From: a bacterium
Lineage (GTDB): Bacteria > Actinomycetota > Acidimicrobiia > Acidimicrobiales > Bin134
Direction: 5' to 3'
Length of the DNA stretch: 63,664 bases
Assembly (NCBI GenBank): GCA_026705465.1
Contig: JAPPAP010000005.1
Location: 1 to 63,664 of the forward strand
This document shows positions 42,654-50,362 of this stretch, one piece after another. Position 1 is the stretch's first letter, and each line of letters opens with the position of its first letter. The notes under the pieces were generated by a model that did not search any database, was not told where the DNA came from, and saw nothing but the letters and a program-made list of their open reading frames with translations. The translations under genes were made by a program, and so were the position numbers.

Positions 42654-43733
42654 ATGGCCGACCACGCCACCGTTCGCGTCTACGAGAATCGAGCTGCCGA
42701 ATGGCGGGCCGAGCGCAAGCCCAAATCCACTTCGGCGGTTGAGGCGTTCGCCGCCCTCGACCGACCCGATGGGCTCACCGTCGATCTGGGCTGCGGCCCC
42801 GGCTGGCACACCGCCGCGCTGCCCAACCCGGCATTGGCCGTCGACGCGGCCAATGCCATGCTGGAAATGGTCCCCGATCACGCCCCCGATGCCCTGCGCT
42901 GCCGGGCCGACTTGGCCGCGCTCCCCTTCGCGGCTGGATCGCTGGCCGGAGCGTGGGCATCGCGCAGCTACGTGCACCTCGACCGCCGCCACGTCCCGCT
43001 GGCCCTTGCCGACTTGCACCGAGCCCTGGCGCTTGATGCCCCCGCCGAACTCCACATCTTCGAGGGGGATGCCGATTTCGATCCGTTCTCCGATGACGAC
43101 TTTCCGGGCCGCCGCTTCTCCCGGTGGCCCGAAGAGTGGATCGCGCCCCTCTTGGAGGGCGCGGGGTTCGCCCTCGACAGCCTGGAGCGGCTGGACCGAC
43201 CTCCCAAGGCAGGCACGCTCATCGTCAAGGCCCGCCGGGCCCGGACCCTGCCCGACACCGTGGGGCCGCAGATGCGGCTGCTCATCTGCGGCCTGAACCC
43301 CAGTGTGTACGCCGCCGATGCCGGCGCGGGTTTCGCCCGGCCCGGCAACCGGTTCTGGCCCGCGGCGCTCGCCGCCGGGTTGGTGAGCACCGATCGGGAT
43401 CCCCGACGAGCTCTCATCGACCACGGAATCGGTATGACCGACCTGGTGAAACGGGCCACACCGCGAGCCGACGCGCTCACCGCCGACGAGTACCGCCGAG
43501 GTCTCAACCGGCTGAAGTGGCTGGTGGGGTGGCTCCAGCCTGCCGTGGTTTGCTTTGTGGGCCTGGCCGGCTGGCGGGCCGCAGTGGACCGAAAGGCCAA
43601 GGCCGGACCGCAGGCCCAGGAACTGGGTGGTCGACCGGTCTACGTGATGCCCTCAACCAGCGGGGCAGCCGCCGGCTATCAGCTCCCCGACTACGTCAGC
43701 CACCTTCAGCAGGCCGCGGCGCTAGCGACCTGA
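42654..43733 (+). CDS. Fusion: SAM methyltransferase + mismatch-specific uracil-DNA glycosylase (MUG/TDG)
   Basis: A 359-residue two-domain protein in one frame. Residues about 1-195 form a class I methyltransferase (VDLGCGPG, 43-50; a hydrophobic strand AELHIFEGD). Residues about 205-359 form a MUG/TDG-type glycosylase: LLICGLNPS (209-217) with the catalytic Asn, GFARPGNRFW (226-235), GMTDLVKRATP and the loop MPSTSG. The glycosylase removes U or T from G mismatches. The methyltransferase target is unknown and could be a small molecule, nucleotide or nucleic acid. It overlaps the convergent oxidoreductase gene by 38 bases. Confidence 0.88.
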   Translation: MADHATVRVYENRAAEWRAERKPKSTSAVEAFAALDRPDGLTVDLGCGPGWHTAALPNPALAVDAANAMLEMVPDHAPDALRCRADLAALPFAAGSLAGAWASRSYVHLDRRHVPLALADLHRALALDAPAELHIFEGDADFDPFSDDDFPGRRFSRWPEEWIAPLLEGAGFALDSLERLDRPPKAGTLIVKARRARTLPDTVGPQMRLLICGLNPSVYAADAGAGFARPGNRFWPAALAAGLVSTDRDPRRALIDHGIGMTDLVKRATPRADALTADEYRRGLNRLKWLVGWLQPAVVCFVGLAGWRAAVDRKAKAGPQAQELGGRPVYVMPSTSGAAAGYQLPDYVSHLQQAAALAT

Positions 43734-44676
43734 CCGCCTCCCAAGCGTCGATGCCGCCCAAGGGCATCACCATGAGCGATGAAGTGGTGACGCCGTTGTC
43801 GAAATAGCGGTCGATGTGCTTGCGGCACTCGTCCGGGGTGCCGTGCACGATGAGATCGTCCACCACCTGCTCGGGAATGGCCTCTAGCGAGCCAGCCCGG
43901 TCGCCGGCTGCCCACCGCTCCCAGTGCTCGGCCAGTAGGTCGCCGCGGCCCAGCCACTCGTGGAACGCCCGGTAGACCGGCACGTTCAGATAACCGGCGA
44001 CCGCCCGCCGCCCTTGGGCGATCACCGTTTCCCGGTCGGGGTTGGGACACACGAAGATGCGGGCCACGATCTCCTTGTCGGGCCCCTGGGCATTGACGAT
44101 CTCGCTCACCCGGGCGGTGTCTTCGGCCGACAGCCAGTTGATGATGGTTCCGTCGGCCTCCTTGCCGGCCAGCGTCAGCATCTGGGATCGCAGCGCCGCC
44201 ACCAAGATGGGAGGCGGCTCGGACGGGACCATTCCCAGCCGAAACCCCTGTACCGAGAAGGTGTCGTAGTCGCCGCTCACCTTCTCACCGGCCAGTGCTG
44301 GCTTGAGGAACCGCACCAAATCCCTCACCCGCTGGTAGGGAGCCTCGAACGGGATGGAGTTCCACCGCTCCACGATCACATCCGATGAGCTGCCCAGCCC
44401 CAGCGCGAACCGGCCCGGCGCCAGCGAGGCCAGGGTGGCCGCCGACTGGGCCACCAGTGCCGGACCCCGGGTATAGGCCGGAACGATGGCGGTGCCTAGC
44501 CGCAGCGACGGCGCCCACTGGGATGCCAGCACCAGCGGCGTGAAGGCGTCGTGGGAGTTCGACTCCGACGACCACACATCGGTGTACCCCAACTCGACCA
44601 GTTCGGCCATCTGGGCCGCCTGCTGGTCGAGGGGGCCGAACAGGGGGACCGTCATCCCGTCGCGTCGTGGAACCAT
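43696..44676 (-). CDS. LLM class (F420-type) oxidoreductase
   Basis: A 326-residue TIM-barrel luciferase-like monooxygenase family member. ELGYTDVWSSESNSHDAFTPL, LRLGTAIVPAYTRGP and GRFALGLGSSSDVIVERWNG-type sequence are typical of the F420-dependent subgroup in Actinobacteria. It would use F420 or FMN to oxidise or reduce a small organic substrate. Its 3' end overlaps the glycosylase fusion on the other strand by 38 bases. It is divergent from phaC. Confidence 0.88.
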   Translation of the reverse strand: MVPRRDGMTVPLFGPLDQQAAQMAELVELGYTDVWSSESNSHDAFTPLVLASQWAPSLRLGTAIVPAYTRGPALVAQSAATLASLAPGRFALGLGSSSDVIVERWNSIPFEAPYQRVRDLVRFLKPALAGEKVSGDYDTFSVQGFRLGMVPSEPPPILVAALRSQMLTLAGKEADGTIINWLSAEDTARVSEIVNAQGPDKEIVARIFVCPNPDRETVIAQGRRAVAGYLNVPVYRAFHEWLGRGDLLAEHWERWAAGDRAGSLEAIPEQVVDDLIVHGTPDECRKHIDRYFDNGVTTSSLMVMPLGGIDAWEAVRSLAPRPAEGG

Positions 44677-44724
44677 GGCGCAACTCTAGGTGCGTACGGT
44701 GTCGGGCTACTCAGTTCTGCTTGA

Positions 44725-44730
44725 TATAGT
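44725..44730 (+). promoter_or_regulatory. -10 box of phaC
   Basis: TATAGT ends eight bases before the GTG at 44739; no clear -35 is visible. Confidence 0.5.
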
Positions 44731-44738
44731 TCCCAGCC

Positions 44739-46502
44739 GTGAGCGACGACGTCGAAGCAGGATCTATCGGGGCCACCGCCGGCGAATCCGACGTTTTGGA
44801 CCCCAACTGGGTCGGAGACCAGATCCTCGACTCGCTCGACCCTGTCTATTTCGCCCGGACCCTGGTGAACGCGGGAATGAAGGCGGCATCCAACCCGGTG
44901 GGCGTGAGCACTGCACTGCTCAAGGCGGCCGCCGGGGCGATGAAGGTGGGAGCGGCCACCATGGCCAAGGCGGCCAAGACCGCCGATCCCGATGTCCCTG
45001 CTCCCATCCAGCCCCAGCCCAAAGACCACCGCTGGACCTCAGAGGCCTGGCATAACAGCCCCTATTTCTTCGGCCTCCAGCAGACCTATCTGCTCACCAG
45101 AAACCTGGCCGACGATCTCATCGACGCTGCCAACCTCGATGAGGCCGAGCTTCGCAAGGCCAAGTTCGCCGCCTCATTCGCCTTCGACGCCCTCGCTCCC
45201 ACCAACATGCTGCTCACCAACCCCGACGCCTTGGCCAAGGCCGCTGCCACCGGCGGGGCCAGTGTGGTCAAGGGCGCCGCCAACATGCTCCACGATCTGC
45301 GCCATAACGACGGATGGCCATCCAAGGTGGACGACTCGGGGTTCGAGCCGGGACTGAATATGGCCTTGACCCCCGGCAAGGTGGTGTATCGCAGCGACCT
45401 GATCGAGCTGATGCAGTACGAACCGCAGACCGAGCGGGTCTATGAGACCCCGATGCTGTTCTGCCCGCCGTGGATCAACAAGTACTACATCATGGATTTG
45501 GCCCCTCAGAAGAGCCTGATCGAGTGGGCGGTGCAGCAGGGACACACCTGCTTCACCATCAGCTATCGCAACCCCGACGAGTCGATGCGCGACACCAGCT
45601 TTGAGGACTACCTCCGCCAGGGGCCCCTCGACGCCCTGCGAGTGGTGCAGGAGATCACCGGTCAGGAGAAGGTGAACACCGTCAACGTGTGTCTGGGCGG
45701 CACACTCACCGCCATCGCCATGGCCTACGGTGCGGCTACCGGCAAACAGCCCGTTGGCACGGCCACGTTCTTGAACACTCTGACGGACTTCTCCGATCCC
45801 GGCGTGCTGGGGGCGTTCACCGACGAGCCCACCGTGGTCGGGCTCGAGCGCAAGATGGCCGACCAGGGCTACCTCGAGGCCAGCGAGATGGCCCGTACCT
45901 TCGACGCCATCCGGGCCAACGACCTGATCTTCCAGTATGTGGTGAACAACTGGCTGCTGGGCGAGGATCCCCCCGCGTTCGACCTGCTGGCCTGGAACAA
46001 CGACAGCACCCGGATGCCGGCCCACATGCACAGCAGTTACCTGCGCCGGTGCTATCTCGAGAACCAGTTCGCCAACGACGCCTTCGAGGTCGACGGCGCG
46101 ATACTGCGTCCCGCCGACGTGAAGCAGGACAGCTACGTGCTGTCGGCCATCGACGACCACATCGTCCCGTGGACCGCGGCTTACCGCACTGCCACCCTGC
46201 TGGGCGGCCACAACCGCTTCGTGCTCAGCACGTCGGGCCATATTGCCGGCATCGTCAACCCGCCCAGCCCCAAAGCTCGTCACTGGACCAACGACCAGAT
46301 TGCCGAGACACCCGAGCAATGGCTGGAGGGCGCCCAACAGCACCAGCAAACGTGGTGGGAAGACTGGGCCCAGTGGATCGGCGAGCGGGCTGGCAAGAAG
46401 GTGAAAGTCCCCAAGCGACTCGGGAGCGAGACCTATACCCCGATGGAAGATGCCCCGGGGCTCTACGTGAATATGCGCCCCGGCGACACCGTTTCGGCCT
46501 GA
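44739..46502 (+). CDS. phaC: Polyhydroxyalkanoate synthase, class I type
   Basis: A 587-residue alpha/beta-hydrolase-fold polymerase. The lipase-box-like NVCLGGT carries the catalytic Cys318; an Asp in SAIDDHIVPW and a His in STSGHIAGIV complete the triad. ETPMLFCPPWINKYYIMDL and the long N-terminal domain are typical. It joins (R)-3-hydroxyacyl-CoA units into storage granules. GTG 44739 is supported by TATAGT eight bases before. The next genes are a phasin-like protein and a hydroxybutyryl-CoA dehydrogenase, a coherent storage locus. Confidence 0.93.
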   Translation: MSDDVEAGSIGATAGESDVLDPNWVGDQILDSLDPVYFARTLVNAGMKAASNPVGVSTALLKAAAGAMKVGAATMAKAAKTADPDVPAPIQPQPKDHRWTSEAWHNSPYFFGLQQTYLLTRNLADDLIDAANLDEAELRKAKFAASFAFDALAPTNMLLTNPDALAKAAATGGASVVKGAANMLHDLRHNDGWPSKVDDSGFEPGLNMALTPGKVVYRSDLIELMQYEPQTERVYETPMLFCPPWINKYYIMDLAPQKSLIEWAVQQGHTCFTISYRNPDESMRDTSFEDYLRQGPLDALRVVQEITGQEKVNTVNVCLGGTLTAIAMAYGAATGKQPVGTATFLNTLTDFSDPGVLGAFTDEPTVVGLERKMADQGYLEASEMARTFDAIRANDLIFQYVVNNWLLGEDPPAFDLLAWNNDSTRMPAHMHSSYLRRCYLENQFANDAFEVDGAILRPADVKQDSYVLSAIDDHIVPWTAAYRTATLLGGHNRFVLSTSGHIAGIVNPPSPKARHWTNDQIAETPEQWLEGAQQHQQTWWEDWAQWIGERAGKKVKVPKRLGSETYTPMEDAPGLYVNMRPGDTVSA

Positions 46503-46504
46503 TC

Positions 46505-46533
46505 GATTTTTCCAGGAATTTTGCAGAAAAATC
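46505..46533. promoter_or_regulatory. AT-rich inverted repeat upstream of the phasin-like gene
   Basis: GATTTTTC (46505-46512) and GAAAAATC (46526-46533) are perfect 8-base arms 13 bases apart, just before the -35 of the phasin-like gene and right after the phaC stop. It could be a regulator site or a weak phaC terminator. Confidence 0.45.
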
Positions 46534-46542
46534 TTCTCTGAG

Positions 46543-46571
46543 TTGGCCTTCAAGCTTTTGCTAAGTAAAGT
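46543..46571 (+). promoter_or_regulatory. Promoter of the phasin-like gene
   Basis: TTGGCC (46543-46548) and TAAAGT (46566-46571) with a 17-base spacer; the -10 ends seven bases before ATG 46579, giving a leaderless or near-leaderless mRNA. Confidence 0.6.
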
Positions 46572-46578
46572 AAGCAAC

Positions 46579-46890
46579 ATGACCGACGTCAAAGAAATCA
46601 CCGAAGCCGTACAAGAGCAGGTTCTGAGCGCCCTCAAGATGGGCCAGACCGCCATCGTCGAGGGTGTCCGCACCTTCACCGACACGGTTGGCAGCGTCAC
46701 CCCTGAGAGCCTCAAGGTCGAATCCATCCCCGGCCTTGACTCCCTCCCCGACCCCAAGGAGCTGATGAACGTCAGCTTCGGGTTCGCCGAGGCTCTGCTC
46801 AACACCCAGAAGGAGTTCGCGCAGAACCTGCTGGCCGCCGCCAACCTCAATGGTTCGACCGCGGCCCAGCCAGTCGCCAAGAAGAGCTGA
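46579..46890 (+). CDS. Phasin-like granule protein
   Basis: A 103-residue amphipathic helical protein (MTDVKEITEAVQEQVLSALKMGQTAIVEGVRTF) with a Pro-containing hinge, a second helix FAEALLNTQKEFAQNLLAAAN and an Ala/Lys tail. This helix-hinge-helix pattern and position behind phaC fit a phasin that coats polymer granules. It also recalls the helical part of mycobacterial HBHA, which has a similar Lys/Ala-rich end. It has its own promoter and is followed by two terminator-like hairpins, so it is probably made as an abundant single-gene mRNA. Confidence 0.78.
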   Translation: MTDVKEITEAVQEQVLSALKMGQTAIVEGVRTFTDTVGSVTPESLKVESIPGLDSLPDPKELMNVSFGFAEALLNTQKEFAQNLLAAANLNGSTAAQPVAKKS

Positions 46891-46909
46891 CTCCCCCCTC
46901 AGCTCTTTT
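46882..46909 (+). terminator. First terminator-like hairpin after the phasin-like gene
   Basis: AAGAGCTGA (46882-46890) pairs perfectly with TCAGCTCTT (46899-46907), with an 8-base C-rich loop and a short T-run. The left arm includes the stop codon. Confidence 0.6.
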
Positions 46910-46914
46910 CTGCA

Positions 46915-46951
46915 AACGGGGCCGGTCGCTGACCGGCCCCGTTTTATTTTT
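46915..46951 (+). terminator. Strong rho-independent terminator
   Basis: A perfect 13-base stem, AACGGGGCCGGTC (46915-46927) and GACCGGCCCCGTT (46931-46943), three-base loop GCT, then TTATTTTT. This is the clearest intrinsic terminator in the window and isolates the phasin-like transcript from the downstream dehydrogenase. Confidence 0.88.
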
Positions 46952-47019
46952 CTATCGCTTGCGTACTATCCTGAACAGCCACGTAGGGGTCGCCAGACTC
47001 GGCGGACGGGAGGGTAACC

Positions 47020-47934
47020 ATGACCACAGGTGATGACTCCACCGGGGCGCAGCCGCAGGAACTCGAATCGGCGCAGGAGCCGATCAACAGAGTCGGGGTG
47101 ATCGGCGGGGGCACCATGGGGTCGGGCATCGCCGAGGTATGCGCCCGAGCCGGCTTGGACACCCTGGTTATCGAGGTGGACGACGCAGCCATCGACGCAG
47201 CCCGCACGAAGATCGAGCAGTCGACAGAAAAGGCGGTGGCTCGAGAGAAGATGGATGCCGCAACTCGAGACCTGGCATTGGACTCGCTCAGCTTCAGCTC
47301 CGACTTGGGCGACTTGGCCGATCGAGACCTGGCCATCGAGGCCGTCATCGAGTCGCTGGAGGAGAAGCTGTCGGTGTTCCGGGCCATGGACAAGGTGATG
47401 GCCCCCAACGCCATTTTGGCCACCAACACCTCGTCGATTCCCATCATCACCCTGGGCTCCATCACCAGCCGATCAGACATGGTGCTGGGCATGCACTTCT
47501 TCAACCCGGCCCCGGTGCAGCCGCTGGTCGAGCTGGTTCGGTCGCTGGGCACCTCCCTGGAAACCATCGACCGGGTCGACCGCTTCGCCGTGGAAGTTCT
47601 GGGCAAGCGGGTCATCCGCTGCCGCGACCGAGCTGGCTTTGTGGTGAACCGCCTGCTGGTGCCCTATCTTCTCGAAGCCATCCGTATGTTCGACCAGGGC
47701 AAGGTGAGCGCGGCCGATATCGACAGCGGGATGATGTACGGCTGTGGCCACCCCATGGGCCCGCTGTCGCTGTGCGACCTCATCGGGCTGGACACCATTG
47801 AGGCGGTGGCCGATGTGCTCTATGAGGAGTTCAAGGGCTCCCACAACGCTCCGCCTCCGCTTCTGCGGCGCATGGTGGCCGCCGGGCATCTGGGACGCAA
47901 GACCGGCAAGGGCTTCTACGAGTACAAGAGCTAG
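47020..47934 (+). CDS. fadB2: 3-hydroxybutyryl-CoA / 3-hydroxyacyl-CoA dehydrogenase (FadB2-like)
   Basis: A 304-residue NAD-dependent dehydrogenase. VGVIGGGTMGSGIAEVCA (26-43) binds NAD; NTSSIPI, GMHFFNPAPVQPLVE and the C-terminal GHPMGPLSLCDLIGLD and GRKTGKGFYEY are family hallmarks. It interconverts acetoacetyl-CoA and (S)-3-hydroxybutyryl-CoA. A GGGAGGG ribosome-binding site precedes the ATG. An XRE regulator follows after seven bases. An N-terminal extension of about 22 residues is polar. Confidence 0.92.
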   Translation: MTTGDDSTGAQPQELESAQEPINRVGVIGGGTMGSGIAEVCARAGLDTLVIEVDDAAIDAARTKIEQSTEKAVAREKMDAATRDLALDSLSFSSDLGDLADRDLAIEAVIESLEEKLSVFRAMDKVMAPNAILATNTSSIPIITLGSITSRSDMVLGMHFFNPAPVQPLVELVRSLGTSLETIDRVDRFAVEVLGKRVIRCRDRAGFVVNRLLVPYLLEAIRMFDQGKVSAADIDSGMMYGCGHPMGPLSLCDLIGLDTIEAVADVLYEEFKGSHNAPPPLLRRMVAAGHLGRKTGKGFYEYKS

Positions 47935-47941
47935 GACTGAC

Positions 47942-48304
47942 ATGGACCAAGCCGCCGTCGATGCATTCGGAAACTACCTCCGCAGCCAGCGCAAGCTGGC
48001 CCAGCTCACATTGCGGGAGCTGTCCGACCTGGCCCAGGTGTCCAACCCCTACCTCAGCCAACTGGAGCGAGGGCTGCACCAGCCGTCGGTGCGGGTGATC
48101 AAATCGCTGGCCACCGCTCTGAACCTGTCGGCTGAAACCCTGTTGGCTCAGGCCGCGGGTATCGACGCCGCCAACGGCGAGAACCCCGATGGCGTCTCCG
48201 ACACCGAAACCACCATCCGGGCCGATGCCAATCTTTCCGATGAGCAGAAGGCGGCCCTGCTGGAGGTGTATCGCAGCATGAGGGGCAGCAGCCAAGACTC
48301 ATAG
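47942..48304 (+). CDS. XRE-family helix-turn-helix regulator
   Basis: A 120-residue protein with an N-terminal HTH (about residues 10-65: FGNYLRSQRKLAQLTLRELS, then VSNPYLSQLERGLHQPS) and a C-terminal helix where DEQKAALLEVYRSM may mediate dimerisation. From memory it resembles the mycobacterial XRE protein next to hbhA (Rv0474). It is co-transcribed with the dehydrogenase and likely controls this storage locus; the inverted repeat at 46505-46533 is a candidate target. Confidence 0.87.
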   Translation: MDQAAVDAFGNYLRSQRKLAQLTLRELSDLAQVSNPYLSQLERGLHQPSVRVIKSLATALNLSAETLLAQAAGIDAANGENPDGVSDTETTIRADANLSDEQKAALLEVYRSMRGSSQDS

Positions 48305-48390
48305 GGGTCTTTTCCCACTTCAGAACGGTTTTCTGGAGAATTCCTCCCCGTCCCGGTCCAAACTGTCACTCTCACCGGGATACTGGAGGC

Positions 48391-48561
48391 ATGAAGCAAC
48401 AGCTCACCCTCTTGGAGGCACCGCCCGACTGGCGGATCGATGAGCGAACCAAGGAAATCGGGCGCCGGGGCCTGGCTCAAGCCCGAGCCGCCTTGCAGCG
48501 CCACTCCCCCGCCGTCCCGCCCGTACCTTCCCCCTCCGACGACGTTCCCCGTGCCGCGTGA
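48391..48561 (+). CDS. 56-residue conserved-looking small protein
   Basis: A short gene with a GGAGG directly before ATG 48391 and a stop that overlaps the nuclease GTG (GTGA). The product starts MKQQLTLLEAPPDW and contains WRIDERTKEIGRRGLAQARAAL, a basic helix, then a Pro/Ser-rich end. The sequence is not an antisense or frameshifted copy of a neighbour. I recall similar short Arg-rich proteins in other actinobacteria but cannot name a family. Translation coupling to the nuclease gene is the main contextual clue. Confidence 0.7.
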   Translation: MKQQLTLLEAPPDWRIDERTKEIGRRGLAQARAALQRHSPAVPPVPSPSDDVPRAA

Positions 48562-49100
48562 GGCCGCTACCCGCGGTCAGCAGCCTGCTGGCTTTCGCGC
48601 TGATCGGCTGCTCCGGAAGTTCGACCAGCCAGCCCGACAACTCGCCTGAGCCAGCCGAAGCGATAGTCGGAGCAGCCGCGACAGTGACAGAGGTGGTCGA
48701 CGGCGACACGGTGGTGGTCGAGGTAGCGGGCCGAACCGAGTCCGTGCGGCTGATCGGCATCGACACCCCAGAGGCAACCGGAGGACTCTTGCCGGTCGAG
48801 TGTTATGGCGATGAAGCCACCGCCTTCACCACTGCACTGCTGCCGGTTGGCACCGAGGTCCGCCTGACCCGAGACACCGAAGCCCGCGACCGCTACGACC
48901 GCCTGCTGGCCTATGTGCATCGCTCTGGTGACGGCCTATTCGTCAACCTCGAAATAGCCGCCCAGGGCTATGCCGAGGCCCTGATCATCGAGCCCAATAC
49001 CACCCACGCCGGCACCTTCTACGCCGCAGCGGCCGATGCCCGCGACCAGGGGTTGGGCTTGTGGCGCCACTGCGGCAGCGCCGACAAAGCGCTTAAGTGA
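48558..49100 (+). CDS. Secreted thermonuclease-like (SNase) lipoprotein
   Basis: A 180-residue protein. The N-terminus is a lipoprotein signal ending ALIGC; a Ser/Pro-rich linker follows. The nuclease domain contains VVDGDTVVV, RLIGIDTPE and RDRYDRLLAYV, with the Arg and Glu residues of the staphylococcal nuclease active site, and ends AAADARDQGLGLWRHC. It would cut nucleic acids outside the membrane. Start GTG overlaps the preceding small gene's stop. Confidence 0.88.
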   Translation: MRPLPAVSSLLAFALIGCSGSSTSQPDNSPEPAEAIVGAAATVTEVVDGDTVVVEVAGRTESVRLIGIDTPEATGGLLPVECYGDEATAFTTALLPVGTEVRLTRDTEARDRYDRLLAYVHRSGDGLFVNLEIAAQGYAEALIIEPNTTHAGTFYAAAADARDQGLGLWRHCGSADKALK

Positions 49101-49123
49101 GCGCTTCAACCCTCTTGGGGCGG

Positions 49124-49129
49124 TAGTTT
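49124..49129 (+). promoter_or_regulatory. -10 box of a probable leaderless promoter
   Basis: TAGTTT ends seven bases before the GTG at 49137. Confidence 0.45.
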
Positions 49130-49136
49130 TCGCTCA

Positions 49137-49967
49137 GTGACCGAGTTATTGGAACGCTTGGGCGGTGCGCCAGGGGATCGAGCCCTGATCATCACCTGCG
49201 ACAATCTGGGGCAATCTCATGCGGCCAACGCGGCCATCGCCGAGTGCCTGGACACTGGGGTAGCCACCGCGGCCAGCCTGATGGTGCCGTGTCCGTGGGC
49301 CCGGGATGCTGCCAGCCGCTTCGCTCACACCCCAATGGGGGTCGATCTCACACTGAACGCCGAGTTCGACAATTATCGCTGGGGTCCGATCACCCAGGCA
49401 CCTTCCCTGTTGGATGGCGACGGCGGCTTTCCTCGCACCCCGGCCGACGCCTGGGAGCACAGCGACCTCGACGAGGTCCATCGGGAGTGCCGGGCCCAGA
49501 TCGAGCGGGCCAGCCAGTGGGGCAGCGAACTGACCCACTTGAGCCCCCACCTGGACACGCTGTTGATGCGCCCTGAGTTCTTCGACGTCTACGTGGAGCT
49601 GGCCACCGAGATGAACCTGCCGATGCGCCTGGCCGGGAACGATCAGGAGCGCCGAGCCGGTTTCCCGTTCCGCCGCCTGGCCGATGATGCAGGAGTGCTC
49701 ACCCCGGACCACCTGGTGCAGATTCGAGGCCGTCCTCCCCGTCGGACCCTGGAGGACGCGGTGGAGAACCTGGCTCCGGGGGTGACCGAGCTGGTGGTTT
49801 TGCCCGCCATCGACACCCCTGAGCTGCGGGAGCTGGATCCGGGGTGGCTCAGCCGGGTGGAGCAGTATCTGCTTGTGGCCCATGATGCATCGCTGCGCAC
49901 TGCCATCGAGCGATCTGGGGCGCGGATGCTGAGTTACGCCGATCTGCGCGACGCCCAACGCTCCTAG
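49137..49967 (+). CDS. YdjC/ChbG-like carbohydrate deacetylase family, altered metal site
   Basis: A 276-residue protein. ALIITCDNLGQSHAANAAI and GVDLTLNAEFDNYRWGPITQ match an actinobacterial YdjC-type family that normally reads CDDLG and GVHLTLNAE. Here the second Asp is Asn23 and the metal His is Asp70, while His134 and His138 remain. If the alignment is right, zinc binding and deacetylation are impaired or changed. It stands alone behind a leaderless-type promoter and is convergent with the SCP2-like gene, both stops lying in one CTAG. Confidence 0.82.
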   Translation: MTELLERLGGAPGDRALIITCDNLGQSHAANAAIAECLDTGVATAASLMVPCPWARDAASRFAHTPMGVDLTLNAEFDNYRWGPITQAPSLLDGDGGFPRTPADAWEHSDLDEVHRECRAQIERASQWGSELTHLSPHLDTLLMRPEFFDVYVELATEMNLPMRLAGNDQERRAGFPFRRLADDAGVLTPDHLVQIRGRPPRRTLEDAVENLAPGVTELVVLPAIDTPELRELDPGWLSRVEQYLLVAHDASLRTAIERSGARMLSYADLRDAQRS

Positions 49968-50362
49968 AAGTCGGTGTGCTCGGCTAGAGCCGATCGGAAG
50001 GTGTCGTATTCGGCCGAGTCCAACAGCGGACGCAAGCCAAAGACCCAGCGGCCGTAGTCGCCTTCCAGCTTCATCCGGCCTGACATGTAGGCCAGATCAG
50101 GGTGCTGGCTGCCAGAGACCTCAGCACAGGCGTCGGCGTACTTGTAGATGATGCTCACGTCGGGCTCGGCCAGCTTGCCCATAGCCATCTCCGCCAGGCG
50201 GCCGTCGCTGATGACTGCGTAGTAGCGGACCTTGCCCTCGGGTGCGCCGGTCACCTCGAAGTTGACCGAGCAGTTCACCCCAGGGCGCTCCGGCCAGCCC
50301 GACGCCGTCTCAAGGTTCAACCCGAACCACTCGTCGCTGAGAAATCGGGCCCGCCCCGCCAC
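49964..50362 (-). CDS. SCP2-like sterol-carrier domain protein
   Basis: A 132-residue protein (GTG start, VAGRARFLSDEW). The pattern of strands with DVSIIYKYADACAEVSG and YMSGRMKLEGDYGRWVFGLRPLL matches single-domain SCP2 proteins, where the MxGxxKxxGD segment forms the lipid pocket. The start overlaps the Mca stop (TAGTG). It may carry a hydrophobic acyl or sterol ligand. The family call is moderate, as the N-terminal part is divergent. Confidence 0.75.
   Translation of the reverse strand: MAGRARFLSDEWFGLNLETASGWPERPGVNCSVNFEVTGAPEGKVRYYAVISDGRLAEMAMGKLAEPDVSIIYKYADACAEVSGSQHPDLAYMSGRMKLEGDYGRWVFGLRPLLDSAEYDTFRSALAEHTDF

Noticed and set aside
45174..46880. Long open frame (568 codons) antisense to phaC
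   Set aside because: It mirrors the codon structure of phaC on the other strand, has no family motif and overlaps two well-supported genes; typical of high-GC DNA.
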